64,000 nt of DNA from NCBI RefSeq assembly GCF_003369915.1, contig NW_022881603.1, positions 32,237,522-32,301,521 of the forward strand. Direction: 5' to 3'. Below are positions 1-11,032 of this stretch, piece by piece. The notes below the pieces were generated by a model. It was not told the DNA's origin, searched no databases, and saw only the letters and a list, made by a program, of their open reading frames with translations. Made by a program: the position numbers and the translations under genes. How positions within the stretch are numbered: position 1 is the stretch's first letter; every line of letters begins with the position of its first letter. Source of the stretch: Drosophila miranda. Lineage: Eukaryota > Arthropoda > Insecta > Diptera > Drosophilidae.

Positions 1-710
1 CGGATACCAAATTTGGTTACTCTAGCCTTAATAGTCTCTGAGATTTGTGGATGCCCCAGATTTTCGTCCTTTGCGGGGGCGGAAGGGGGTGTGGCGAAAT
101 TTGGACACAAAACGGTCAAGGTCCGATATCACAGGAGTGTGGATACCAAATTTGGTTGCTCTGGCTCTTATAGGTTCTGAGATCCTTGAACTCATATTTT
201 GCAATTGACAAAACCGACCATGAAACCTGTGTGTTAGAGAGAGACAGAGCGAGAAAGAATGAAATTGTTTTCTTGATTCTGGCTATAATCATTATTCGAT
301 CTGGTTCAGATTTTGCACTGTAGAAGATATGGTCATCCTCACCGATTCTGCGTTTTTGGTTTTATCGTATCTTTAAAAATGTGGATGCCACAGATTTTCG
401 TCCTTTGTGGGGCGGAAGTGGGCGGGGCGAAGTTTTGAAATATTTTTGTTGCAGCGACATATCACAGAAGTCTGGATCCAAAACATCGTTGCTCTAGCTC
501 TTATAGTCTTTGAGCACTAGGCGCTGAAGGGGACGGACGGACGGACGGACGGACGGACGGACGGACAGGGCTCAATCGACTCGGCTATTGATGCTGATCA
601 AGAATATATATACTTTATGGGGTCGGAAACGATTCCTTCTGGACGTTACACACATCCACTTCTACCACAAATCTAATATACCCCAATACTCATTTTGAGT
701 ATCGGGTATA
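1..710 (-). mobile_element. Helentron/DINE-1-type element, cut by the window start
   Basis: Non-autonomous rolling-circle-type element, read on the minus strand in canonical direction. Its 5' end is at 710, where TATACCCGATACTC and GAGTAT...GGGTATA form a terminal hairpin. A (GGAC)n tract at about 531-566 is the microsatellite typical of these elements. The 3' hairpin end lies outside the window. No protein is encoded; the 60-80 codon open frames that recur in every copy are chance frames in repeated DNA. Confidence 0.85.
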
Positions 711-1066
711 ATAAAGCAATGTTCCGTCCTCCATACAAATGTGCTTCATTATCGATCCAATAGCAAACATCTATTGTATCTATCCCATGTACAATTTATA
801 TGTGTATAATATGCAATTAATTACGATATTATTTTAATTAGGCATAGACCGGAATCAAATCCCCTCTTCCCCTCGCCTCCACAACCCCGAAAGCTTCAAC
901 AGAATCCAAAGCAGGGGTTCACGTTCACCCGCAAAATGTTTGTTGGCTTAAGTTCTACATATTTGGTTCTCAAATTGCCTATCCCCATTCAGTAGCCATA
1001 GAATATCTAGATGGGTTCCCGAAACAAAAGAATATTTGTATTTCTTAATAAAAATAACAACAATAA
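711..1066 (+). repeat. Host spacer segment S, copy 1
   Basis: A non-coding, AT-rich 356-bp segment lying between two Helentrons. The same segment occurs at 2210-2566 and, inverted, at 21564-21923, each time bounded by a Helentron 5' end on one side and a 3' hairpin end on the other. No gene is visible in it. It is probably original host DNA copied by recombination between flanking Helentrons. Confidence 0.8.
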
Positions 1067-2209
1067 ACGAGGGGGAACGTTGTGAGTTGCTGCGGAGACC
1101 GCAACTCTACAGTTATAACCGATACTAAGTCAGTATGGCTCTCCTCCGGCAGACGCAGCTAATATTAAACGACACGACAACGAGTGCGTGCGAGAGAGAC
1201 AGAAAATCAGTCTGAGCGTGACGTCGGGGGCTGCGTAGCCAGTGCAAATTGATTTGTTCCTTTTGGCTATAAAAATGATCTGATCTGATCCAGATTCAGC
1301 AATCTGATAACCATATCTATCAGATTGCTGAATCTGGATCAGATCAGATCATTTTTATAGCCAAAAGGAACATTATCTATGATTCTGCGTTGTTAGTTTT
1401 CTCGAATGTGCAATATTGTGGATGCAACAGATTTTCGTCCTTTGTGGGGGCGGAAAAAGGTGGGGCGAAATTCTGAGATATACGTTTTTTAGTGAGATCT
1501 AACAGAAGTGCGGATACCAAATTTGGTTACTCTAGCCCTAATAGTCTCTGAGATTTGTGGATGCCCCAGATTTTCGTCCTTTGCGGGGGCGGAAGGGGGT
1601 GTGGCGAAATTTGGACACGAAACGGTCAAGGTCCGATATCACAGGAGTGTGGATACCAAATTTGGTTGCTCTGGCTCTTATAGGTTCTGAGATCCTTGAA
1701 CTCATATTTTGCAATTGACAAAACCGACCATGAAACCTGTGTGTTAGAGAGAGACAGAGCGAGAAAGAATGAAATTGTTTTCTTGATTCTGGCTATAATC
1801 ATTATTCGATCTGGTTCAGATTTTGCACTGTAGAAGATATGGTCATCCTCACCGATTCTGCGTTTTTGGTTTTATCGTATCTTTAAAAATGTGGATGCCA
1901 CAGATTTTCGTCCTTTGTGGGGGCGGAAGTGGGCGGGGCGAAGTTTTGAAATATTTTTGTTGCAGCGACATATCACAGAAGTCTGGATCCAAAACATCGT
2001 TGCTCTAGCTCTTATAGTCTTTGAGCACTAGGCGCTGAAGCGGACGGACGGACGGACGGACGGACAGGGCTCAATCGACTCGGCTATTGATGCTGATCAA
2101 GAATATATATACTTTATGGGGTCGGAAACGATTCCTTCTGGACGTTACACACATCCACTTTTACCACAAATCTAATATACCCCAATACTCATTTTGAGTA
2201 TCGGGTATA
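1067..2209 (-). mobile_element. Helentron/DINE-1-type element, complete
   Basis: Full copy on the minus strand. The 3' end (genomic left) has CGAGGGGGAACG followed by a GAGTTGC...GCAACTC hairpin and the subterminal repeat TTATACCCGATACT. The 5' end (genomic right) has the matching subterminal repeat and a (GGAC)n tract near 2041-2066. Unlike the other copies it holds a 54-bp inverted duplication at 1256-1371. Confidence 0.88.
1256..1371. repeat. Perfect 54-bp inverted repeat with 8-bp spacer
   Basis: Bases 1256-1309 are the exact reverse complement of 1318-1371, separated by 8 bases. Both arms are the Helentron stretch that begins GTTCCTTTTGGCTATAAA, so one arm is a newly made inverted copy inside the element. 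The neighbouring copies (for example 2755-2830) have a single arm. Confidence 0.95.
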
Positions 2210-2566
2210 ATAAAGCAATGTTCCGTCCTCCATACAAATGTGCTTCATTATCGATCCAATAGCAAACATCTATTGTATCTATCCCATGTACAATTTATAT
2301 GTGTATAATATGCAATTAATTACGATATTATTTTAATTAGGCATAGACCGGAATCAAATACCCTCTTCCCCTCGCCTCCACAACCCCGAAAGCTTCAACA
2401 GAATCCAAAGCAGGGGTTCACGTTCACCCGCAAAATGTTTGTTGGCTTAAGTTCTACATATTTGGTTCTCAAATTGCCTATCCCCATTCAGTAGCCATAG
2501 AATATCTAGATGGGTTCCCGAAACAAAAGAATATTTGTATTTCTTAATAAAAATAACAACAATAAA
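2210..2566 (+). repeat. Host spacer segment S, copy 2
   Basis: Near-identical to 711-1066, with only scattered substitutions. It is the second unit of a tandem duplication with a period of about 1.45-1.5 kb, each unit being one Helentron plus one spacer. No gene seen. Confidence 0.85.
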
Positions 2567-3611
2567 CGAGGGGGAACGTTGTGAGTTGCTGCGGACACCG
2601 CAACTCTACAGTTATACCCGATACTAAGTCAGTATGGCTCTCCTCCGGCAGACGCAGCTAATATTAAACGACACGACAAAGAGTGCGTGCGAGAGAGACA
2701 GAAAATCAGTCTGAGCGTGACGTCGGGCGCTGCGAAGCCAGTGCAAATTGATTTGTTCCTTTTGGCTATAAAAATTATCTGATCTGGTCCAGATTCAGCA
2801 ATCTGATAGATATGGTCATTATCTATGATTCTGCGTTGTTAGTTTTCTCGAATGTGCAATATTGTGGATGCAACAGATTTTCGTTCTTTGTGGGGGCGGA
2901 AGGGGGTGGGGCGAAATTCTGAGATATACGTTTTATAGTGAGATCTAACAGAAGTGCGGATACCAAATTTGGTTACTCTAGCTTTAATAGTCTCTGAGAT
3001 TTGAGGATGCCCCAGTTTTTCGTCCTTTGCGGGGGCGGAAGGGGGTGTGGCGAAATTTGGACACGAAACGGTCAAGGTCCGATATCACAGGAGTGTGGAT
3101 ACCAAATTTGGTTGCTCTGGCTCTTATAGGTTCTGAGATCCTTGAACTCATATTTTGCAATTGGCAAAACCGACCATGAAACCTGTGTGTTAGAGAGAGA
3201 CAGAGCGAGAAAGAATGAAATTGTTTTCTTGATTCTGGCTATAATAATTATACGATCTGGTTGAGATCTTAAATTCTAAAACATATAGTCATCCTCTACG
3301 ATTCTGCGTTTTTGGTTTTATCGTATCTTTAAAAATGTGAATGCCACAGATTTTCGTCCTTTGTGGGGGCGGAAGTGGGCGGGGCGAAGTCTAGCTCTTA
3401 TAGTCTTTGAGCACTAGGCGCTGAAGGGGACGGACAGACGGACGGACGGACAGACGGACAGACAGACAGGGCTCAATCGACTCGGCTATTGATGCTGATC
3501 AAGAATATATATACTTTATGGGGTCGGAAACGATTCCTTCTGGACGTTACACACATCCACTTTTACCACAAATCTAATATACCCCAATACTCATTTTGAG
3601 TACCGGGTATA
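2567..3611 (-). mobile_element. Helentron/DINE-1-type element
   Basis: Minus-strand copy with both ends: 3' hairpin at 2567-2620 and 5' hairpin end at about 3611. A (GGAC/AGAC)n tract is at 3428-3470. About 100 bases before that tract are missing relative to the 1067-2209 copy. It abuts the next copy with only about seven bases between them. Confidence 0.87.
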
Positions 3612-3618
3612 ACAATAA

Positions 3619-4662
3619 ACGAGGGGGAACGTTGTGAGTTGCTGCGGACACCGCAACTCTACGGTTATACCCGATACTAAGTCAGTATAACTCTCCTCCG
3701 GCAGACGCCGCTCTGAGCGTGACGTCGGGCGCTGGGTAGCCACTGAAATTGATTTCTTGCTTTAAAAAATGATCCGATCTGATCCAGCTTCAGCAATCTG
3801 ATAGATATGGTCATTATCTATGATTCTGCGTTTTTAGTTTTCTCAAATGTGCAATATTGTGGATGCAACAGATTTTCGTTTTTTGTGGGGGCGGAAGGGG
3901 GTGGGGCAAAATTCTGAGATATACATTTTATAGTGAGATCTAACAGAAGTGCGGATACCAAATTTGGTTACTCTAGCCTTAATAGTCTCTGAGATTTGTG
4001 GATGCCCCAGATTTTCGTCCTTTGCGGGGGCGGAAGGGGGTGTGGTGAAACTTGGACACGAAACGGTCAAGGTCCGATATCACAGGAGTGTGGATACCAA
4101 ATTTGGTTGCTCTGGCTCTTATAGGTTCTGAGATCCTTGAACTCATATTTTGCAATTGGCAAAACCGACCATGAAACCTGTGTGTTAGAGAGAGACAGAG
4201 CGAGAAAGAATGAAATTGTTTTCTTGATTCTGGCTATAATCATTATTCGATCTGGTTCAGATTTTGCACCGTAGAAGATATGGTCATACCCACCGATTCT
4301 GCGTTTTTAATTTTATCGTATCTTTAAAAATGTGGATGCCACAGATTTTCGTCCTTTGTGGGGGCGGAAGTGGGCGGGGCGAAGTTTTGAAATATTTTTG
4401 TAGCAGTGACATATCACAGAAGTCTGGATCCAAAACATCGTTGCTCTAGCTCTTATAGTCTTTGAGCACTAGGCGCTGAAGGGGACGGACGGACGGACGG
4501 ACAGACGGACAGACAGACATGGCTCAATCGACTCGGCTATTGATGCTGATCAAGAATATATATACTTTATGGGGTCGGAAACGATTCCTTCTGGACGTTA
4601 CACACATCCACTTTTACCACAAATCTAATATACCCCAATACTCATTTTGAGTATCGGGTATA
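3619..4662 (-). mobile_element. Helentron/DINE-1-type element
   Basis: Minus-strand copy, 3' hairpin end at 3619 and 5' end at 4662. It lacks a short stretch near 3710 that other copies have between the subterminal repeat and the CTGAGCGTGACGTCGG motif. The (GGAC)n tract is at 4481-4520. Confidence 0.87.
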
Positions 4663-5141
4663 AAAAGTACCTAGCGGGAGAACAAAATCAAATTTGAAAA
4701 TGTGTTTTGCCATCGATAATTGCTTAATGGCTGACCATTTCAGTGTTTATAGACATGCAGCTTCCTTTTCCGGAATGCAATCGGTACTAGACCCGAAAGT
4801 ATGCAACGAAGGATGTTTCAGAATATTATTCTCTGATGAACTCTGGAATAATATCCCAGCAAATATTCTCCTGTGGGCCTTTGATGCTTAGATTTAAAAA
4901 TTGTAGAATCTATCTCCTATTGATCCCAAAAGTATGCTTCCGAAGGGCCTTAGCTGGATCGAGATCAAGTGAAAACGAAAACGAGAATCGAGAATCGAGG
5001 CAATCGAGACAGATAAGCCCTATCTATCCATCAGTTGATTTAATGTCCGAGTTCCCTTTCAATATAGGATTCCAGCGGCTGCGAGGTCATCCAACATAAC
5101 CCAAACAAACCAAAAATACATGAAACATTAAATGGAAATAA
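4663..5141. other. Unique spacer, no gene recognised
   Basis: About 480 bases between two Helentrons. Two short open frames (about 4694-4891 and 4836-5099) show no recognisable motif and overlap each other, so I do not call a gene. It contains a GA-rich run (GAAAACGAAAACGAGAATCG near 4970-4995). Confidence 0.5.
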
Positions 5142-6260
5142 AACGAGGGGAAACGTTGTGAGTTGCTGCGTACACCGCAACTCTACAGTTATACCCGATA
5201 CTAAGTCAGTATGGCTCTCCTGCGGCAGACGCCGCTAATATTGAACCACACGACAAAGAGTGCGTGCGAGAGAGACAGAAAATCAGTCTGAGCGTGACGT
5301 CGGGCGCTGCGTAGCCACTGAAAATTTATTTCTTTCTTTTGGCTACAAAAATGATCCGATCTGATCCAGATTCAGCAATCTGATAGATATAGTCGTTATC
5401 TATGATTCTGCGTTTTTAGTTTTCTCGAATGTGCAATATTGTGGATGCAACAGATTTTCGTTCTTTGTGGGGGCGGAAGGGGGTGGGGCGAAATTCTGAG
5501 ATATACGTTTTATAGTGAGATCTAACAGAAGTGCGGATACCAAATTTGGTTACTCTAGCCTTAATAGTCTCTGAGATTTGTGAATGCCCCAGATTTTCGT
5601 CCTTTGCGGGGGCGGAAGGGGGTGTGGCGAAATTTGGACACGAAACGGTCAAGGTCCGATATCACAGAAGTGTGGATACCAAATTTGGTTGCTCTGGCTC
5701 TTATAGGTTCTGAGATCCTTGAACTCATATTTTGCAATTGGCAAAGCCGACCATGAAACCTGTGTGTTAGAGAGAGACAGAGCGAGAAAGAATGAAATTG
5801 TTTTCTTGATTCTGGCTATAATCATTATTCGATCTGGTTCAGATTTTGCACTGTAGAAGATATGGTCATCCTCACCGATTCTGCGTTTTTAATTTTATCG
5901 TATCTTTAAAAATGTGGATGCCACAGATTTTCGTCCTTTGTGGGGGCGGAAGTGGGCGGGGCGAAGTTTTGAAATATTTTTGTAGCAGTGACATATCACA
6001 GAAGTCTGGATCCAAAACATCGTTGTTCTAGCTCTTATAGTCTTTGAGCACTAGGCGCTGAAGGGGACGGACGGACGGACGGACGGACGGACGGACGGAC
6101 AGACGGACAGACAGACATGGCTCAATCGACTCGGCTATTGATGCTGATCAAGAATATATATACTTTATGGGGTCGGAAACGATTCCTTCTGGACGTTACA
6201 CACATCCACTTTTACCACAAATCTAGTATACCCCAATACTCATTTTGAGTATCGGGTATA
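5142..6260 (-). mobile_element. Helentron/DINE-1-type element, complete
   Basis: Minus-strand copy with 3' hairpin at 5142-5200, subterminal repeat TTATACCCGATACT, (GGAC)n tract at 6065-6118 and 5' end at 6260. It is the last of the array that starts at the window edge. Confidence 0.88.
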
Positions 6261-7175
6261 AAAAAATTCAATGAATTAGGTAGCCCGCCTATCAGCTGAA
6301 CTCATCTCAAAATGCCAGATTTAGGAATTCAGTTATATAGCAGTTTGTTTACTTTCGATTCCGGATTCTGCACCACAGCCATTAAAGCGTCTATTAATAC
6401 TGGATTCCATGATTGTTATTGCGGATCACTGTGCCTGGATCAGAGTCAGAGTCAGAGCAGACTAAGACCAATCCGGGACAGACTTTAATGGCAAGTCATT
6501 TCTTTCGTTGCACGTTCTGCGTCTGGCTGTGCCTGATTAGACAGCCTCTGCGGCGACCCCAGGGCGGCGTCTCCCAGTCAAGTGCAGGCAATCTCCACCT
6601 GCCAACGACCGAGGTTAGCCGTGAATCCACGCAGGGGGGACTGCCACCACCTGAATGGCAACAGGTGATCAAAATGGAAGACGTCATTCGGACGCACAGC
6701 GCTCCTGAATAACAAAAGAAAGTGCTCCGTGCAGACTTACAGTAAGTACCCTTAAGTACTGCTTATCTGAAACATAAAGTTTTAATTGGAATGTGCGTGA
6801 ATTGTATGATCGGGTCAGAGATCGCCCATTATCGCTGCTATTACCCAGAGTGGGAGCAACGGAGAGAGCGGCCGGGAGCCGGGAGCCGTAAGTCGGGAGC
6901 CGGGCAGCCGAATGAGCCTCAGATTTAGCTCCAGCTTGAGGGCTTAGCTTATAGCCTTTCCGTTATTTTGATTTCATATATTTTGTTTTCATTTCATTGC
7001 GTTCCGCTGGCCAAGAGTCGTGATAAGGTGCAACACCAGTGTCCAAAGCGCTTAGATTTCGAGTCAAACGGATCGCGTGTTATCTCCCGAACAGACGTGG
7101 TTCTTTCTCCGGCCAGTTGCTGTCTCCATCTGACTATTCGTCTTAGTACCAAGATCTCTGAACTTTTCTTAAGAG
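6261..7175 (+). other. Upstream region of the CD36-family gene
   Basis: Non-repetitive DNA. It carries two short overlapping open frames (6413-6712 on plus, 6496-6687 on minus) with no known motif. A possible splice donor, ACAG followed by TAAGTA or GTAAGTA, lies near 6740, so this could hold a 5' untranslated exon of the gene that follows; nothing confirms that. Confidence 0.35.
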
Positions 7176-8577
7176 ATGATGCCTGGACAGAAGCTGAGAG
7201 TAGCTCTCTATGTGTTTCTCGTCCTGACGAGTCTCTATCTGTTTGTGCTGTCCTGCATCTGGGACTATCGCGTAGTGGTGGCCCGGGAACATGTCCGCTT
7301 CCGCCAGGAGATGCCCACCATGGACAGCTGGGTGAACTCTCCGTTTGGTAAGCTCAAGAGCTACCTGTTCAACGTGACGAGCGCCGCCGAGTTTGAGAGC
7401 GGGCGCGACAAGCGGCTGAAAGTGGACCAGATCGGACCGATCACCTACAAAATAGTGGGCTACAACGACATCCTTAGTCGCACAGAAAACAATGTGCCGT
7501 ACCGAAAAAATCGCTACCGCCATGTGGAGTTCCTGCCAGAGGAGAGCGTTGCTCCCGATGTCCTCAACTGGACCATCACCTCGCCCAACAACGTGTTACT
7601 GGGCGCGGCGGCCAAGTTCAAGCACGTGGCACCGTTCTCGGTCCTTGGCTTCGATGCCATCACTAGGTTCGAGGACTTGTTCATCACCGGCTCCGTCTAC
7701 TACTTCCTCTGGGAGTTCACACGACCCTCCCTACAGCTGGTATCCAACCTACTGCCCTTCGCCCTGTCCTCCAACTGCGGACCGCTGCACAATGTAAGCG
7801 GTTCGATTCCATCTCATCTGGCCATATTCTTATACGCTTCCACCCGTAGGCTCTCAAGGATAAGGAGGAGGTCTACACGGTGAACATTGGCCCGGAGCAA
7901 GGCATTGACAACTTCTTTCGCATCGAGACCCTCAACGGCCAGCAGGTCATCAAAGAGCAGCTGCCGCGCAGCGAAGAGTGGTCCAATGACGCCTGCCCCT
8001 ACAACGTGAGCGGCGCCAACTCACTTTTCTCGCCCTTCCTGCAGCCAGAAACACCGCTTAACGTCGTGGCCATCGAGTCCTGCCGCGTCCAGAGCGCTAC
8101 GCCGGCCTCGACACCTACCGATACCTGCTGCTGCAGCCCGGCCAGGAGCGCCCAATGTGCATGGACACTACATACGGCATCAAATTGCACAAAGGGATGT
8201 TTGGCGTCGCCAAGTGTGTGATAAGTAAGTCGATCGGGGGATTCCCTCACAACATTTTTGAATTATTTCTCACGATTTTGCATCGGTTGCAGATGATGCC
8301 CCATCGGCGTTCTCTGCGCCACACTTCTATGGCAGCAGCTACAACTGGAGCGAGCACTACGAAGGCTACAATCCGAATGCCGAGGAGCACGAGCCGTTCA
8401 TCCTGATGGAGCCCACGACAGGCATACCTGTCAACGAGAAGTACCGCTTCCAGTCAAACATACCCATGCCGAATCGCGGCACCACAAACGCCTGCCTTGA
8501 AACGGTGTTTCCGACAACAGATCGCCACCTTACGCAATGCGGCCAAGTTTCTGATGAGGCTGTCAAATAGTCTCTGA
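7176..8577 (+). pseudogene. CD36/SNMP-family scavenger receptor, broken copy
   Basis: CD36-family proteins are two-pass receptors for lipids or lipoproteins with a large glycosylated ectodomain. Exon 1 (7176-7793) encodes MMPGQKLRVALYVFLVL, a first membrane segment, then the family's ectodomain with many N-glycosylation sites (NVT, NWT). Exon 2 starts at 7850 after a 56-bp GT-AG intron; exon 3 starts at 8293 after an intron with donor GTAAGT at 8225. Exon 3 has the family hallmark EPTTGIP. The frame breaks near 8085-8095: past ESCR the sensible reading ERYAGLDTYRYLLQPGQ is in another frame. After NIPMPNRGTTNAC the text jumps to a C-terminal piece (QQIATLRNAAKFLMRLSNS) in another frame, and the second membrane segment is missing. 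I cannot say which CD36 paralogue it is. Most likely a pseudogene. Confidence 0.85.
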
Positions 8578-8961
8578 TTTAGGTTGTGATTGAGCTCAGT
8601 TCCAGCAGCTCGCAATGACAATGAAAACTTGGGCACGTACCAAGTGGAAGATTTATTTTGCGCTTTATTCAATCTGTACATTTAACTTTTCGTTGTCATT
8701 ATTTCTTCAGCTTCTTCTTGCTCTGTGTACCTTGTGGTTTTGTATGCCCTTGAGGAGGGTCGAAACGTTTTGGCCAGGAGCTTGCAACGCTCCTAGAAAG
8801 AAATACTTCCGTGTCTATTCAGCCATCTAATTAATTGATACATACTTATGTCTATGTATTTATTATTTTGAAAACTTGCTATTGGGTTTTCTGAAAACTA
8901 ACTAACTCCGTTTCGGAAAGGGAGTTCAATGCTTCGATCCGTTGGAGGATAGCCTTCTTTT
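8578..8961 (+). other. 3' flank of the CD36-family pseudogene
   Basis: No gene seen. The stretch is AT-rich with short open frames only and ends at the 5' end of a Helentron. Confidence 0.4.
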
Positions 8962-9471
8962 TATACCCGATACTCAAAATGAGTATTGGGGTATATTAGA
9001 TTTGTGGTAAAAGTGGATGTGTGTAACGTCCAGAAGGAATCGTTTCCGACCCCATAAAGTATATATATTCTTGATCAGCATCAATAGCCGAGTCGATTGA
9101 GCCCTGTCTGTCTGTCCGTCTGTCCGTCCGTCCGTCCGTCCGTCCGTCCGTCTGTCCGTCTGTCCGTCTGTCCGTCCCCTTCAGCGCCTAGTGCTCAAAG
9201 ACTTTAAGAGCTAGAGCAACGATGTTTTGGATCCAGACTTCTGTGATATGTCACTGCTACAAAAATTTCCGCCCCCCGCCCACTTCCGCCCCCACAAAGG
9301 ACGAAAATCTGTGGCATCCACAATTTTAAAGATATGAGAAAACCAAAAACGTAGAATTTTAGAGAATGACCATATCTTTTAGACTGCAGAATCTGAATTG
9401 GATCGTATCATTATTATAGCCAGCATCAAGAAAACAATTTCATTTTTTCTCGCCCTGTCTCTCTCTAACAC
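8962..9471 (+). mobile_element. Helentron, left part (split by the LTR retrotransposon)
   Basis: Plus-strand Helentron starting with the TATACCCGATACTC hairpin, with (GTCY)n at about 9106-9178. It stops in CTCTCTAACAC at 9471, where the retrotransposon enters; the rest resumes at 20939. The same variant without insertion is present, inverted, near 24690-24740. Confidence 0.9.
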
Positions 9472-10428
9472 TGTAACGATCCGTTCTTTTCCCGTCTGAT
9501 GCAGCTGGGCTGGCTCAGCGGTCGGTAGGCTCGCTGCAACAATATTTGTATGCTGCCCCGACGACAAGTAAGAAGGCACGGGTTGGGTCTTGTACTGGTA
9601 TGCTAGTATGCTTTATTGGTATCTTAAGTCTATCTTACGCTATTCCGACTCCTGTGCGGGTTCTCCTCGTGGTTTTCCTCCGTGGTTCGATGAGCGTGGC
9701 GCTCCCTGGGCCCCCACGGCGTCGCCGAGCGTGGCACCGCCGGCTCTACTGACTGGGGCTAGCGATTCTTGGCACGCGGCCCAAATCCGCCTCTCAGTCA
9801 GGCGCCTGACGCGTTCGCTCTCACTCGACTCCCTTGGCTTTTCGGCCCGAGGGTGCCTCACTCCTGGTGGGTTGCGCGTCAAGCGTGGCACCGTTGGTTC
9901 AAGGGATTGGGGTCTTTGGCTCTTGGCTGCACGCTCGAGTCCGCCTCTCAATCCTCACACAACGTGTTCGCTTTCTAACGCTCTTTTCCCTTCGCTTGGT
10001 CTCACTCTTGTCACTCACTGTGCACTTCACTCTCGCTAGCTCCGTTTGCTGACTGTCCCTTGTTCCTGGTCGCGGCCCTCCTCTTATAGGCTCGCTTCTG
10101 CGTCAGCGCCGCCGATGCCGCCTGGCGCTAACGGCACTTTCCGCCATGCGGTGCCCATATTTTTCCATCGGCGTTCCTTCATTCCCTTGTCGCTTTCCAA
10201 CGGGACCTGGCTGGTGGCGTGATCTCATGACCATATTTGGTCGTGCGCTGGGCCACTGCCGGCCCGATCCCGTCATCCCGCGGCTGTCTCTCCAGGGGTC
10301 CTCCCCTCTCATCTTGGGTCCCGGGAGAGCTCTCCTCGGGAATTCGCCGCCTCCGTATATACCCGGATAACGGCCGTTAGCGCTTAACCCTGCACTGCCC
10401 CCTACGTGTGGGAATACCTTTCCTCACA
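9472..10428 (-). repeat. 3' LTR of the gypsy-type element
   Basis: 957 bases, TGTAACGATCC...CCTCACA on the plus strand (TGTGAGG...TACA on the element's own strand). It matches 19990-20938 almost throughout, with a few single-base differences, for example in the runs near 10070 and 10250-10290, which points to a fairly recent insertion. Confidence 0.93.
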
Positions 10429-10444
10429 CTTCCCCCTTTCTTTT
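10429..10444 (-). other. Polypurine tract
   Basis: On the minus strand this reads AAAAGAAAGGGGGAAG and touches the start of the 3' LTR. This is the position and composition of the plus-strand primer of LTR retrotransposons. Confidence 0.85.
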
Positions 10445-11032
10445 ATTGGCGGAAAACCCCGGTTTTCCGCGTCCCAGGTTTGGGATGCTTCAAAAGCCCC
10501 GCGCGCCCGGGGCGCGTGCTTTGTTCTCGACCCGGGTGCCCCCTGGCGCCCTCTTTCGGCTTCACGCCTTGCGGTGTTGCCGTACCTCTCCGATGAGCGC
10601 GATCGATTCGATTCCCCTTACCGATAGTTCGCATAGGAGCTTTTTTTCTTTGCCCCGCCCGGTATAGGGTACGGTCGCTATTCTGACCTACTCGATATGA
10701 CACAGCGTTGCCCTTACGCTCCACTCGATACAGCGTAGGGTCGTTTCTGTGCTCTACTCGATATGTCGCAGCGTGCGTATTCTACTTCCGGATCGCGAAT
10801 TCCTCAATGGACTGGAAACGTACCATTTTCTCGCGATGCCGGGTGTTTTCTTTGTTTACCTTGTGCGCGTCTGGTTTTTCCTACTACCCTTCGCTGGGCC
10901 GCCTGCTTTCCGCCGGCCCTCTGGATGCTTCGGGTAAGTTTTCCTCCCGCTTTGACGCCTTCCGCCGCCTTCATTCAAGCTCCCCCGATTCCCCGCTGTT
11001 CCTCTGCTGCAAGGTAAGACCATGTTTTTTTT
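10445..11032 (-). other. Retrotransposon 3' non-coding region
   Basis: Element DNA between the extra ORF and the polypurine tract, GC-rich, with only overlapping short open frames. There is no recognisable domain, and no signal-peptide or membrane pattern of an envelope gene on the element's coding strand. Confidence 0.5.

Noticed and set aside
1508..6031. Repeated 60-80 codon open frames in every Helentron (for example starting MRIPNLVTLALIVSEICGCP)
   Set aside because: They recur only because the DNA is repeated; they occur in different frames and on both strands and have no protein motif. The element is non-autonomous.
9106..9178. GTCC/GTCT runs that could look like a short CRISPR-like array
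   Set aside because: Simple tetranucleotide microsatellite without spacers, present in each Helentron.
9590..10040. Open frames in the LTRs (103-149 codons) duplicated at 20106-20495
   Set aside because: Both lie inside LTRs and differ by frame between the two copies; no motif.
10445..11032. Envelope gene of the retrotransposon
   Set aside because: No signal peptide, furin-like site or membrane helix on the coding strand between integrase and the 3' LTR.
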